Shown: positions 10,268-19,887, numbered from the stretch's first letter. The stretch: 45,950 bases of DNA from Planctomycetota bacterium (GCA_017303505.1 JAFLCP010000016.1:1-45950); one strand, 5' to 3'. The notes: a model not told the origin generated them from the sequence alone. Made by a program: numbers and translations.

Positions 10268-13102
10268 TCAGAACACGAACAAAAATTCGCTCGCATTAAA
10301 CATCGCGCGACAAAACGCTTCCGCTCCCTCACGCTCTATCAAATCCACCGAAAGCTCAGCTTCATACGGATCCGCCTCGCGTCCCATCATGAGCTTAAAC
10401 GCTAATTGGACTTGTGCTTTCTTGTCAGCTCCCGCTTCGCGCTGCAGTCGCTCGGCCAAGATCGTGGATTGTTGCAACACAAAGGGACTATTGAACAAAT
10501 TGAGCGCTTGCAACGGAGTATTCGATCGACTGCGCTTTGGTATCACCTGATTGCCACTTGGACAATCAAACGCTCCGAAAACGGGATCCTGCTCTTGACG
10601 AATGCGAGTCAAATAAACCATGCGCCGGTATTCATCTGGTCCAACTTCTTCTTTGGGAAAATACCGATAGACGTTATCTTGCTCAACGCGTTGCAAGTAA
10701 AAACCAGGACCGCCCATGCGATAATCGATCACTCCACTAGCGACCAACATACTGTCGCGTATCGCTTCGGCTTCCAATCGTCGAGGTGGAAATCGCCACA
10801 AGAATCGAGCGTCTGCATCCACTGCTAAACCTTGAGCGTTGGGCTGGGACGATTGTCGAAACGCTTTGGACAAAAAGAACTGGCGATGAATGTGTTTAAT
10901 CGACCATCCATTTGTCATAAACTCACTCGCCAACCAATCCAACAACTCTGGATGCATTGGTGGTGTACCGTTGCCACCAAAATCGCTGGGAGTATCAACG
11001 ATCCCTGTGCCAAACGTAAATTGCCACAAACGATTGACCATAACGCGACTGGTGAGTGGATTAGCGGGATCCACAATCCATTTCGCGAGTGCGATTCGCC
11101 GCTCTTGCTCGGGCGTATCTTTCCGCAACTCCACTCCCATGAGACTGCTGACCGTGCCGGGCTGAACTTCTTCACGCGGCATCAATGGATCACCGCGATA
11201 AAGTCGATGTATCGTGCCCGGTTGATTGAAAGTCCCGAGCCATACGGTTTGTGCATCGGTCAACTTATTGAGTCCTTGCTGCAACTCCCTGCGACTTGCA
11301 CTCAACTGTTTGAAATCTTTCTGATCCTGCTCCGAAAGAAAAGCAATTAATGCCTCGGACGCACTACCGCTCGCTGAACGGCGATTCGAACCATTTGCCA
11401 ATTCAATCCAAGTCCCATCTTCCTTTTTAGCTTCGATGCTGTATTTCGTGGAAACCCGATCCTTGAATTGTTCACTTCGATCTCTCCCCCACACCATCCG
11501 TTGAATCGCTTGAGCTGCTGGGAATGTGACCTCAACGTGACCACCATTGGTTTCATTCGATATCCAGCTGAAATTGTTTCCCGTTCTTCCATCGTTGATA
11601 TGCTCTAACTGATGAATGGCATAACCGGGGAGCGTACTTGAAGCGTTGGCCTTACTACCGAAAGATGCCAGCGCCACATTCTTCCCATCCGTGTTGTACA
11701 CTTCCCACTCATCAATGCATGGTTGGCTTCCACCACTTTCTTGAATGGTGAAACGAACCGCTACCGCTGTTACAGGCTCAAAACTCTCTTCATTCTGACG
11801 AGCGTTGACGGCAGCCCTAAGTCCCATCGCAGCCGAGGTCTGCTCGGCTTTGGCAATGTAGCCAGACAAAATCTGATCAACATCGGCTAACTCAGCAGTG
11901 ATGGCGTCCACTTTTTCTTTTTCGTCGGGAGATCGTTCACGACGTACCGCTCTCTCGGCGAAATTGACTCCAGCAAATACAGCTTGCAGTGCATAAAAAT
12001 CTTTTTGCGTTATGGGATCAAACTTATGGTCATGGCACCGCGCACAACCGAGCGTTAATCCCAAGAATGCAGTCCCTGTCGTGTTGATCAAGTCGGCCAA
12101 CTCGTCTTGGCGTTGCATCAACGTCAGATTGATATCGGGGCTCTTGACAATATCGAACGTACCGGCGACCAAAAAGCCTGTTCCCAAGTCGGCCCCCAAC
12201 GCATCGCCTGCAATTTGTTCGGATACAAATTGATCGTACGGTTTGTCTTTGTTGAATGACTCGATTACATAGTCTCGAAAGGGCCAAGCGTTGTAGCGAA
12301 CGCGATTTGTTTCGAATCCGTTCGATTCCGCAAACCGAATCACATCGAACCAATGTCGTGCTAATCGCTCTCCGTAACGTTGATCCGCCAAAACCCGATC
12401 GACCAGTTGTTCGACCGCATCAGAACGTGAATCGTTGACAAATTGCTCTACTTCGGCTGGGGTCGGTGGAACGCCGAGTGCCACCAGATAAAGTCGACGT
12501 ATAAAGAGTGGTCGCTCTGCAGGAGGCGAAAACATCAAGCCTTTCTCGACGAGCTTCCGTTCCAGCCAATAGTCGATTGCGGCAACACCGCTGGGCGATT
12601 CTGGTTTGGCAATCGGCTTAAAGCTCCACGGAAGCGGACGTTCCAACGCCTGCTGATCGTCTGGTCCGCGGGCTCCTTGATCGATCCACCCACGCAAGAT
12701 GCCAATCTCCTCAGCGGTCAGACCGGGGCCTTCGGGTGGCATGCGATAATCTGGATCCAACCCCGCCACAACTTCGATCAACCGACTCTCAGCACTCTTA
12801 TGGATTTGAATCACAGCCCCATTACCACTCCCTTTAAGAATGGCCGAGCGAAGATCGAGTCTTAAATCCGACGTTTGTTTACTGGCACCGTGACATTCAA
12901 CACAGTGCTTATCAAGAATGGGCTGCACATCTTCGACAAACCGAATCTCGGCTGTGGATGCTGGAGCGAGTTCCTGAGAAAAAACTCGTAAAGGAAATCC
13001 CAAACTCAACAACATCGCAAACGACATCCAACGCATCCAACGCAGGCTGATTGGGGCGCATGCAAAACGAGTTGGAACAATAGAGCCAGTCGAAATTTCC
13101 AT
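10268..13102 (-). CDS. PSCyt1-DUF1549-DUF1553 protein with inserted discoidin-like domain
   Basis: This 944-aa protein is the first gene of the six-gene minus-strand set. It has an N-terminal signal segment (about residues 24-43) and a PSCyt1 motif CVECH (67-71). DUF1549 covers about 172-380 with CARCHDHKFDP at 353-363. A short coiled region (about 392-420) precedes an F5/8 type C (discoidin)-like module at about 440-575 (IDEWEVYN, VEVTFPAAQAIQRMVWGRD). DUF1553 covers about 660-944 and the protein ends ASEFLFVF. The signal peptide fits a start at Met24 or Met26 better than at Met1, so the true start may be 69-75 bases further in. The discoidin-like insert suggests carbohydrate or surface binding. 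Heme attachment at the CXXCH motifs is known for such motifs generally but not shown here. Confidence 0.93.
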   Translation of the reverse strand: MEISTGSIVPTRFACAPISLRWMRWMSFAMLLSLGFPLRVFSQELAPASTAEIRFVEDVQPILDKHCVECHGASKQTSDLRLDLRSAILKGSGNGAVIQIHKSAESRLIEVVAGLDPDYRMPPEGPGLTAEEIGILRGWIDQGARGPDDQQALERPLPWSFKPIAKPESPSGVAAIDYWLERKLVEKGLMFSPPAERPLFIRRLYLVALGVPPTPAEVEQFVNDSRSDAVEQLVDRVLADQRYGERLARHWFDVIRFAESNGFETNRVRYNAWPFRDYVIESFNKDKPYDQFVSEQIAGDALGADLGTGFLVAGTFDIVKSPDINLTLMQRQDELADLINTTGTAFLGLTLGCARCHDHKFDPITQKDFYALQAVFAGVNFAERAVRRERSPDEKEKVDAITAELADVDQILSGYIAKAEQTSAAMGLRAAVNARQNEESFEPVTAVAVRFTIQESGGSQPCIDEWEVYNTDGKNVALASFGSKANASSTLPGYAIHQLEHINDGRTGNNFSWISNETNGGHVEVTFPAAQAIQRMVWGRDRSEQFKDRVSTKYSIEAKKEDGTWIELANGSNRRSASGSASEALIAFLSEQDQKDFKQLSASRRELQQGLNKLTDAQTVWLGTFNQPGTIHRLYRGDPLMPREEVQPGTVSSLMGVELRKDTPEQERRIALAKWIVDPANPLTSRVMVNRLWQFTFGTGIVDTPSDFGGNGTPPMHPELLDWLASEFMTNGWSIKHIHRQFFLSKAFRQSSQPNAQGLAVDADARFLWRFPPRRLEAEAIRDSMLVASGVIDYRMGGPGFYLQRVEQDNVYRYFPKEEVGPDEYRRMVYLTRIRQEQDPVFGAFDCPSGNQVIPKRSRSNTPLQALNLFNSPFVLQQSTILAERLQREAGADKKAQVQLAFKLMMGREADPYEAELSVDLIEREGAEAFCRAMFNASEFLFVF

Positions 13103-13416
13103 AAGCTGCGACGAGCGTTCTGAGGCGAGAGGTAGGGGAGGGTGGAATAATGTCTAGACTACCTTATCTGAGGGGTCTAATGCAACTAATTCCTGGAATT
13201 GCCTCATCCCAAACATGCAATTTCTCTCAGCTCACCTGAGTTTTTTCACCGAAATGCAAACCGGGGCTTACCACCAAAGATTCCAAGCTCGTTCTCCCCT
13301 GCAGTTCTGAGCCAGAGTTTGAAGCGGTTGGTAGCGAGCCGACTCAAACACCATTAGAATCGGCAGTCCCACCTCAGGATCGCTCCTCCCTCCCTTTCGA
13401 AGCAGAGTTCGATTCC
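13103..13416. other. divergent intergenic region between PSD1 operon and hydrolase
   Basis: This 314-bp stretch must carry the promoters of both the minus-strand six-gene set and the plus-strand hydrolase. No gene was seen in it. It holds a perfect odd-centred palindrome AATTCC-T-GGAATT (13188-13200), a GTCTAGAC palindrome (about 13152-13159), and a 5-bp hairpin CTCAG/CTGAG followed by six T (13226-13246). Any of these could be regulatory, but no consensus promoter could be called with confidence. Confidence 0.5.
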
Positions 13417-15366
13417 ATGCCGCATAGCTTTTGCGTTTTTCGATGTGCCGTATTCGTCATGTTAGCGTTCTCATCGGTGACGAATTTCTCCGTCGCTGAT
13501 GAAGCTCAATGGCGCGACTATTTTGCGCGGCGAACAACCACTCTTCGAGACACATGCCTTACGCAAAAACCGGCCGATCAAACATGGCCCGAATACCAGA
13601 AACATTTGCGACGTGAACTCTATGACATGTTGGGCTTGTGGCCCATTCCAGAAAAAACAGATTTGAAACCGGTCGTTACCGGGCAGATCGAAAGAGATGG
13701 GATCATCGTTGAAAAACTCCATTTCCAATCGCGACCTGGCCTTTACGTCACTGGTAACCTTTATCGCCCCAGCGAAAACAGTGGACCGTTACCAGCGGTC
13801 GTTTATGTTTGCGGACATGGCGAAGTGAAACGCAACGGTATCGCTTACGGCAACAAAACACATTACCAACATCATGGAGCTTGGTTTGCCAAAAACGGGT
13901 ATGTCTGCCTTACGATCGATACATTGCAACTGGGCGAAATCGAAGGCATTCATCATGGCACACATCGACTCGATATGTGGTGGTGGCTCAATCGCGGGTA
14001 CACACCTGCGGGTGTTGAAGCTTGGAACTCGATTCGAGCTGTCGACTATTTGGTTTCGCGACCTGAAGTGGATCCAACCCGTTTAGCAGTAACTGGACGC
14101 AGCGGCGGTGGCGCTTACAGTTGGTGGTTGGCAGCCTTAGACGAAAGAATCAAGTGTGCCATTCCCGTGGCAGGTATCACCGATTTGCAAGATCACGTCA
14201 TTGATGATTGTGTGCAGGGACATTGCGACTGCATGTACTTCGTTAATCAATATGGTTGGGACTATCCTGCGGTTGCTGCCTTAGTCGCACCGCGTCCTTT
14301 GCTCATTAGCAACACCGATCGAGATCCGATCTTCCCGTTGGAAGGCGTTCAGCGCGTTCACGCACGCGTCCGCAATGTTTACCGCGATTTAGGTAAAGCC
14401 CCTATGCTGGGACTCAACATCACTGCTGGCGAACATGTTGATACACAAGAGTTGCAAGTCCATGCACTCCGATGGCTGAATGCACACTTGAAGAATGACA
14501 AGAATCCGATCCCCAACGCAGCGACAAAGCTCTTCGAAGTCGAAGAACTGAAAGTGTTTAAGGAATTACCCGCCGATCAACGTAACACCACCGTGCATGA
14601 GTGGTTTGTGGAGGAAAGCAAACTACAGCTTCCACCTGTCGATGGACAAGCCCGCAAAGCGTGGAAAGAAGCTCACTATGAAACATTGCGGCACACAGCT
14701 TTTCGATGTTGGCCACATGAGCCTCGAGAGGCCGCAATAAAACTTCAATCGCTCAAATCTCTTGCCATCGGCGAACGAACATTCGATTTGCAAACGGGAA
14801 CGATCCAAACCGATGACTCCTTTGAGTTACCGATTGTCGTTCTCACACCCAGTGACGACAAAGCAGTGAAAGAAACGCGCGTGATCGTTCCTGATGCCCA
14901 GACTTATGAATCGCTTTCTACCTATTTTCATGCTCAAACTTCGGCTACGGCTAACGCTGAACAATTGAAGCAAGTGACCAGTCTCCCACTGATGCAACGC
15001 GTTTTAGCAGAATTGCCAAGCCATTGTGCCTTGGTCTTTATCGTTCCCCGAGGAATCGGCCCTACATCCTGGCCAGGTGATAAGAAATCGGTCACTCAAT
15101 TTCATCGACGTCTTTATTTGCTCGGCGAAACACTCGATGCACTGCAGGTGTATGACATCGCCACAATGGTCACCACCATCGCTAAAGTCCCTGACATAGG
15201 TGGAACGGAACTGAAGTTGTATGCGGAGGGTGTTATGGCGACCAATGTGTTGTACGCTGCTGCTGCAACGGATATGCAATTGCGTTTAGAATTGCCGACG
15301 CTCAGCCCTGATTTTCGCGCAGGCCCCTTCTACTTGAACATTCAACGTAAGCAGAGTGCCGATTGA
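13417..15366 (+). CDS. secreted alpha/beta hydrolase, acetyl-xylan-esterase-like
   Basis: This 649-aa exported hydrolase has a signal peptide at about residues 8-27. The alpha/beta-hydrolase domain covers about 85-360. The nucleophile elbow GRSGGG places the catalytic serine at S229. SNTDRDPIFP supplies a likely acid, and AGEHVDTQE a likely catalytic histidine. The WGLP/cephalosporin-C-deacetylase-like layout, with an early YVCGHGE oxyanion region, resembles the large planctomycete acetyl-xylan esterase and dienelactone-hydrolase-like proteins. The C-terminal about 250 residues show no motif I recognise and may be a second, degenerate hydrolase-like domain. It is divergent from the PSD1-sulfatase operon, so removal of ester groups from the same type of glycan is a reasonable guess. 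The substrate is unknown. Confidence 0.86.
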   Translation: MPHSFCVFRCAVFVMLAFSSVTNFSVADEAQWRDYFARRTTTLRDTCLTQKPADQTWPEYQKHLRRELYDMLGLWPIPEKTDLKPVVTGQIERDGIIVEKLHFQSRPGLYVTGNLYRPSENSGPLPAVVYVCGHGEVKRNGIAYGNKTHYQHHGAWFAKNGYVCLTIDTLQLGEIEGIHHGTHRLDMWWWLNRGYTPAGVEAWNSIRAVDYLVSRPEVDPTRLAVTGRSGGGAYSWWLAALDERIKCAIPVAGITDLQDHVIDDCVQGHCDCMYFVNQYGWDYPAVAALVAPRPLLISNTDRDPIFPLEGVQRVHARVRNVYRDLGKAPMLGLNITAGEHVDTQELQVHALRWLNAHLKNDKNPIPNAATKLFEVEELKVFKELPADQRNTTVHEWFVEESKLQLPPVDGQARKAWKEAHYETLRHTAFRCWPHEPREAAIKLQSLKSLAIGERTFDLQTGTIQTDDSFELPIVVLTPSDDKAVKETRVIVPDAQTYESLSTYFHAQTSATANAEQLKQVTSLPLMQRVLAELPSHCALVFIVPRGIGPTSWPGDKKSVTQFHRRLYLLGETLDALQVYDIATMVTTIAKVPDIGGTELKLYAEGVMATNVLYAAAATDMQLRLELPTLSPDFRAGPFYLNIQRKQSAD

Positions 15367-15400
15367 GAAACTTGAAACACCCATAGTGGCAGCGTAGAAG

Positions 15401-16975
15401 TTAAACACCAGCCAGAGTTACCGTGAACTCCGTTCCCTTATCTGGCTGGCTCGAAACGGTAATCTCTCCTCCATGCGCTGCCACGATACTTTTCGTGATC
15501 GCCAATCCAAGCCCCTGACTGCCCGGTAGTTTGCTGGTCTCCGTCGTATTGCTACGGGCGGCATCTTGTCGAAAGAACCGCTCGAATAGGTGCGGAATAG
15601 CATCCGCTTGAATTCCCATTCCAGTGTCGCGGACTTTCACAACATTCATCGCACCATCCGCATGAACGGATAGATGTATTTCACCATCGCGACGGTTGTA
15701 ATGAATCGCGTTGCTGATCAAATTGATGATGACTTGGGACAATAGCTTGGTATCACCCTCGACATAACAGGTATCGAGAGCCAGATTCCACTTCAAATTT
15801 TTATCGCGTCCCAAAGGTTCCAATAATTCATAGCACTCTTCGACCAATGTCGCCAAATCACATCGCTCTTTTTGCAGCGAGAGCTTTTTTGAATCAGCCC
15901 GAGCTAACATCAACAGATGTTCCATCAAATTCTTCATCCGCTTGGCCGCACGCTGCGCAGCTTCGAGTGATTCTCGATCATGTTCGTCCAAGTTTTGATT
16001 GAGCAGAGCAAGCTCTAGATTTCCAAGAACGATGGTCAGCGGTGTTCGTAGTTCGTGTGATGCATCTGCTGTGAATTGGCGTTGCCGCTGAAAGGCATCA
16101 GCCAGTTGTTGGTAAGTACCATTGAGCGTCTCGACCAAACCTTTTAGCTCTACATCTACATTGCCAACCGCGATCTGGTGATCAAGCTTTTCTAGCGAGA
16201 GCAATGACGCCTCATTGCTAATTCTGTTGATCGAAGCGACAACCTTTTTTGACATCCACCAAGCAGTTAGAGAACTTAGGCTGAGAATCCCTAGATTCAA
16301 TATCAAAAGCGTGAACAACCAACGCCGTAATTCGCCATCTTCAGCTTTCGTCGAGCGGCCGACAATGACTTGGCTCCCTTCGGGGCCCGTGAGCCACATC
16401 TCCCTCCAATTGCCATCTTGCTTGATTGGAATCCTCGCCCGATACGACATCGGCGGAATACCGAAGCGTGGTTGCTCAGGTTTGCTCAGTGTCGTTGGCG
16501 CGTTGGCACTAGCCGCCATCCTGGAACCGTCTGCTCGCAAAATGACAAAGTATGGCAAGACTTCTTCGCGGCGACGATGTCGTTCGACGAAAGCCGCTGG
16601 GAGTTGCAACGACCTCAACACTCGTTCCGGTCCACGTGGCAATCCGAACGGCGGATCGAAATCCTCTTCTTCAGCCAAACTTTCAGGCGTGGCATCGGGA
16701 TTATCGCGCAGTCGCCTTTGCCTTTCGCGTTCTAACTCACGTCGTCGCGCCAAGACCTCAGGAGGTACACCTTCCTTTTCTGCTCGCAACTCGAAAGTTG
16801 GCAAAGCTCGCAACAAACTGATAAGTGATTGAGCAGCTCCTTCTATTTCAAAATCGATTTCCCGATTTCGCGATTGCTGCAATCCAAAGTAAAAGCTACC
16901 GCTCAATAGCGTTGTCACGATGGTCAGGCTTACGATATGCCAGATAAGAATTCGATTGCGAAGTGATCTAGCCAT
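15401..16975 (-). CDS. sensor histidine kinase
   Basis: This is a membrane histidine kinase. The chosen ATG (16975) overlaps the stop of the response regulator in ATGGCTAG, giving 524 aa; a start seven codons earlier is possible. The first transmembrane segment is at about residues 8-31. A periplasmic region of about 190 residues includes an Arg/Glu-rich charged stretch (about 65-105). The second membrane segment is at about 219-240, followed by a HAMP-like linker. The HisKA motif ASHELRTPLT puts the phosphorylated His near residue 307. The HATPase domain shows the N box (NLISNAIHYN), G1 (VRDTGMGI) and G2 (GSQGLGLAI). It is downstream of, and overlapping with, its cognate OmpR-type regulator. 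The signal sensed cannot be read from the sequence. Confidence 0.95.
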   Translation of the reverse strand: MARSLRNRILIWHIVSLTIVTTLLSGSFYFGLQQSRNREIDFEIEGAAQSLISLLRALPTFELRAEKEGVPPEVLARRRELERERQRRLRDNPDATPESLAEEEDFDPPFGLPRGPERVLRSLQLPAAFVERHRRREEVLPYFVILRADGSRMAASANAPTTLSKPEQPRFGIPPMSYRARIPIKQDGNWREMWLTGPEGSQVIVGRSTKAEDGELRRWLFTLLILNLGILSLSSLTAWWMSKKVVASINRISNEASLLSLEKLDHQIAVGNVDVELKGLVETLNGTYQQLADAFQRQRQFTADASHELRTPLTIVLGNLELALLNQNLDEHDRESLEAAQRAAKRMKNLMEHLLMLARADSKKLSLQKERCDLATLVEECYELLEPLGRDKNLKWNLALDTCYVEGDTKLLSQVIINLISNAIHYNRRDGEIHLSVHADGAMNVVKVRDTGMGIQADAIPHLFERFFRQDAARSNTTETSKLPGSQGLGLAITKSIVAAHGGEITVSSQPDKGTEFTVTLAGV

Positions 16976-17621
16976 CGACGATATATCCCGCCCCACGTCG
17001 CGTAGAAATAAAGTCTTTCCCTATTTTCTTACGGACATTCGAGACATGAACTTCGATGAGGTTCGAAAGAGTGTCATCGTTCTCATCAAACAGATGATCA
17101 TAGAGAACCTGTCGAGTGACAAGCTTGCCGCGCCGCAGAGCTAACAACTCTACCAACGCATATTCGCGGGCCGTTAAAGTGATCGCTTCCCCATTGCGAG
17201 AAACCGTATGCGCCCCAGTATCGATTTGAATATCGCCAATGACGATCACATTCGAGGTAATTCCCGTGCTGCGACGAATGATCGCTCTAAGTCGAGCTAA
17301 GAGTTCCTTAATCTCGAAAGGTTTTACTAGATAATCGTCAGCACCACCATCGAGTCCTACAACACGATCATCCGTTGCGTCACGAGCGGTGAGAACCAAC
17401 ACTGGAGTTTTCTTCTTTCGTCGCAACTCCCGCAACAAACTGATCCCATCGAGCTTGGGCAACATCCAATCTAGGACGATGGCATCGTAGTCCCAAGTCT
17501 GGGCTTTATATAAACCTTGCTCGCCATCGGCGGCCGTGTCTACAGCATATCCTTGCCCGCGCAATGCGCGAGCAAGGAGACTTTGCAAATCAGGTTCGTC
17601 TTCAACAACGAGCAATCGCAT
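16968..17621 (-). CDS. OmpR/PhoB-family response regulator
   Basis: This 217-aa two-domain regulator has an N-terminal receiver domain with acidic residues E7-D8, phospho-acceptor D51 (VLDWMLP), T78 and K100 (LVKPFE). The C-terminal winged helix (about 125-215) has the typical LTAREYALVELLA and the ending VRKKIG...TRRGAGYIV. It is predicted to be phosphorylated by the kinase encoded by the overlapping downstream gene. No clear Shine-Dalgarno site precedes the ATG. The EF-hand protein gene lies 50 bp upstream on the same strand, so the three genes may form one transcript. Target genes are unknown. Confidence 0.96.
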   Translation of the reverse strand: MRLLVVEDEPDLQSLLARALRGQGYAVDTAADGEQGLYKAQTWDYDAIVLDWMLPKLDGISLLRELRRKKKTPVLVLTARDATDDRVVGLDGGADDYLVKPFEIKELLARLRAIIRRSTGITSNVIVIGDIQIDTGAHTVSRNGEAITLTAREYALVELLALRRGKLVTRQVLYDHLFDENDDTLSNLIEVHVSNVRKKIGKDFISTRRGAGYIVDG

Positions 17622-17671
17622 GGGCTACTTTTGACAAACCTTTACTCGTTGAACAACATGCCGCTGTAAAA

Positions 17672-19477
17672 TCAGTACGTTGGTATCGCTGGATTCAACA
17701 AACTTACTTCGGTTTCAGCCGCGACCGCAGGACTCGATGGCGCAGGAGGCAGATCCTCGGCGGCAGGTGCATCCAGAGTGAATTCTGGAATCAACATAGG
17801 CTGCCGCTGCGTTGACTCTTCACGCTGTGTTTCCGGCTTGCGATCCCGCGGCGAATCGCCATCGCGTTGCGGACTTCTGTCTGGTGTACGCAAATTGCGA
17901 TTACTCTCGTCGCGAACTCGTTCCTCGCGTTCCGCGATGGGAGGCCTAGCAGATGGTGCTCGATCCGAATTGGGCCTACCGTTTGAAGGTCGTTCTGCAT
18001 TGACATTATCACGACGCTCAGGCAATCTCGTATTATGCTGCTGCGGTGGCTGGAGCGCACGCGGATCACCAGCTGAATTTGGCCGATTCGCCGGATTGTG
18101 TGGTGCACCATGCAAGTGCCGCGTCAATTTTGTCAGTTCATCACGATCCAATTGACCATCGCGATTGTGGTCAAAGGTCATCGCTAATTCGACCATGGCA
18201 TCGGCTGCCATAACCGGTGAGGGCAAATTCCCGGGAGCCTGAATCGGACCAGCACCAGGAGCTGGTGGAATGAGCATCGCACCAGGATGTTGCGAAGGTC
18301 CATGTGGAGCGGGACCTTCATGCAGGGGTGGGGTTCTTTGCGTACCGTGCTGTTGTGATTGCTGACCGTTGGGAACGGGAACCGGGTGCTGCTGTGGACC
18401 TTTACGATATGGATCATGAGATTGTGGCCCATTTTGTTGCGGACCGTGCTGCTGTGGTTGCGGACCGTTGGGGCCAGGACCTTGGTGCTGCTGTGGCCCG
18501 TGCTGTTGTGGCCCATGCTGTTGTGGTCCTTGCTGCTGTGGACCTTGAGGAGCTTGGCCTGGATGTTGTGGTACAAACAAATACGTTCCGCTGCCGCCAG
18601 GACCAGGATGTTGTTGTGGTCCATGTTGTGGAGGTGTGTGACTTGGTGTCATCGAAAAGCGTTGACCATCAGCGCGGAAGACCATCACATGCGGCGCATT
18701 GGGGCCGTTGGGACTCGGACCAACCATTTGAACAGGTGCCGACCAACCTTGCGCATTGCGATTGGCTCTGTTCCGCTTCTTCCCCCGTTGTGGATTACCG
18801 TTCTGTGGTCCTGCATTACCACCACGATTGCGCACTTCATTGGCGGTTAACTTCCCATCCTGATTTTGATCCAGTTTTTTCAACTGTTGAGCTGCATCAT
18901 GGATTTCATCGGGACCAATTTCGCCATCATGGTTGGTATCAAAGATTTCGATGCTCTTTTTGGCTGGACCATTTTGTGGTGCCTGTGCGATACCTGCAGC
19001 CACGGCCCAAGCTGTTGGAACAGGTTGAGGATGATTGAATTGTCCATTTGGTGACTGAGGAACAGAATACGCCACACCTTCAGCAGTCATCGGGTTGAAG
19101 AGCCCACGATTCACGGGTTGCCAATCGGGTGTGTTACCCGCAGGTGGATTCGGAGAAAAATATGCTTGATGGGGTGACGGCACAGGCAGGGGTTGCGGTT
19201 GTGGCAACCCTGGGCCAGGTGCTACTGGCAAAGGAGGTGGAAGCGGTGGTGGGAGTTGTTGTTGCGGTATCCCCAACTCTTCGTTGTAAGTGGTTACCGC
19301 TCGACCACCCTCTTCGTAGTTCGAATAAACGACCGACTGCGGCGTGTAAACAGGCACGGGATAGTTGACGACGGGATAACCCCCGTCGTTACTAGCGGCT
19401 GGTGGCTGACCAATCACATAACCAGCAGCTCCCGCCGCACATGTTGCGAGCGTCGCAAAAAACCAGTACTTCTTCAT
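17672..19477 (-). CDS. secreted low-complexity EF-hand protein
   Basis: This 601-aa protein has an N-terminal signal peptide (about residues 1-19). Three canonical EF-hand loops are visible: D180-E191 (DTNHDGEIGPDE), D203-E214 (DQNQDGKLTANE) and D436-E447 (DHNRDGQLDRDE). The first two form a tandem pair, and the third stands alone beyond a Gln/His/Pro/Gly-rich region (about 280-400) made of GPQQH-type repeats. A Pro-rich stretch (about 70-105) and an Arg/Pro/Ser-rich region (about 460-570) complete a mostly disordered chain. Calcium binding is expected from the loops. The His/Gln-rich part might also bind metals, but that is inference. It starts at ATG with AGGTG upstream and is followed by a response regulator and kinase, so it may belong to their regulon or signal path. 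Confidence 0.88.
   Translation of the reverse strand: MKKYWFFATLATCAAGAAGYVIGQPPAASNDGGYPVVNYPVPVYTPQSVVYSNYEEGGRAVTTYNEELGIPQQQLPPPLPPPLPVAPGPGLPQPQPLPVPSPHQAYFSPNPPAGNTPDWQPVNRGLFNPMTAEGVAYSVPQSPNGQFNHPQPVPTAWAVAAGIAQAPQNGPAKKSIEIFDTNHDGEIGPDEIHDAAQQLKKLDQNQDGKLTANEVRNRGGNAGPQNGNPQRGKKRNRANRNAQGWSAPVQMVGPSPNGPNAPHVMVFRADGQRFSMTPSHTPPQHGPQQHPGPGGSGTYLFVPQHPGQAPQGPQQQGPQQHGPQQHGPQQHQGPGPNGPQPQQHGPQQNGPQSHDPYRKGPQQHPVPVPNGQQSQQHGTQRTPPLHEGPAPHGPSQHPGAMLIPPAPGAGPIQAPGNLPSPVMAADAMVELAMTFDHNRDGQLDRDELTKLTRHLHGAPHNPANRPNSAGDPRALQPPQQHNTRLPERRDNVNAERPSNGRPNSDRAPSARPPIAEREERVRDESNRNLRTPDRSPQRDGDSPRDRKPETQREESTQRQPMLIPEFTLDAPAAEDLPPAPSSPAVAAETEVSLLNPAIPTY
18486..18545 (-). repeat. 15-bp in-frame repeat array encoding GPQQH-type units
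   Basis: Four consecutive 15-bp units (TGCTGNTGTGGNCCN on the plus strand) encode GPQQ(H/Q) on the minus strand. Diverged copies extend over roughly 18330-18640. The unit length keeps the frame, so copy number can change protein length without breaking the gene. Confidence 0.85.
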
Positions 19478-19887
19478 CGATTCACCTGCCTGTTTAACGA
19501 GGCCCCATTAACGAGTTAAGAGGAGTTACCCGTTCCGCTTTCGGTGAACCTATTTCCAACGAGGACTTGGGACGATTGCTAGCTATGGCAAACGCCCCAA
19601 GTTACCACTCGATCATGCCCCTACGCAGTCAGAGCGTACCCTCGAGAAATGCAATTCAGATCGCGGAACCTTAGTGTAGAACCGTTACCTTAAGCCCAGA
19701 TGAAGTTCGAAGTGAAGCCCGAAAATTGTTACGATTTGTAAAAAAACGCTGCAAAGACGATTTTTTGGTACATGGCTGACTGCTAGCACTTGGGGTACCA
19801 TGAGCGGGTTGAACAGGCGAATATGTCCCAGCATTTACGATTTTGAACCACGAAACATTGGCAATCGCAGCGATTTTAGGAGTCTCA
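19478..19887. other. divergent intergenic region, no gene seen
   Basis: About 410 bp lie between the minus-strand EF-hand gene and the plus-strand hydroxyproline cluster. Open frames here do not look like coding sequence. The segment near 19738-19778 is A/T-rich, with a run of seven A (about 19740-19746) and a run of six T (19761-19766) in an imperfect inverted arrangement. A GGTAC sequence occurs twice (about 19767 and 19794). Promoters for both directions are expected here, but none could be called confidently. An AGGAG site at 19878-19882 serves the next gene. Confidence 0.5.

Noticed and set aside
13226-13246. Rho-independent terminator (CTCAG/CTGAG with six T)
   Set aside because: The stem is only 5 bp, and it lies between divergent genes, where no terminator is needed.
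18304-19038. A 244-aa plus-strand frame opposite the EF-hand gene
   Set aside because: It is low-complexity Val/Asp/Ala-rich sequence produced by reading the GPQQH repeats in antisense; there is no ribosome site, and the EF-hand frame on the other strand has real motifs.
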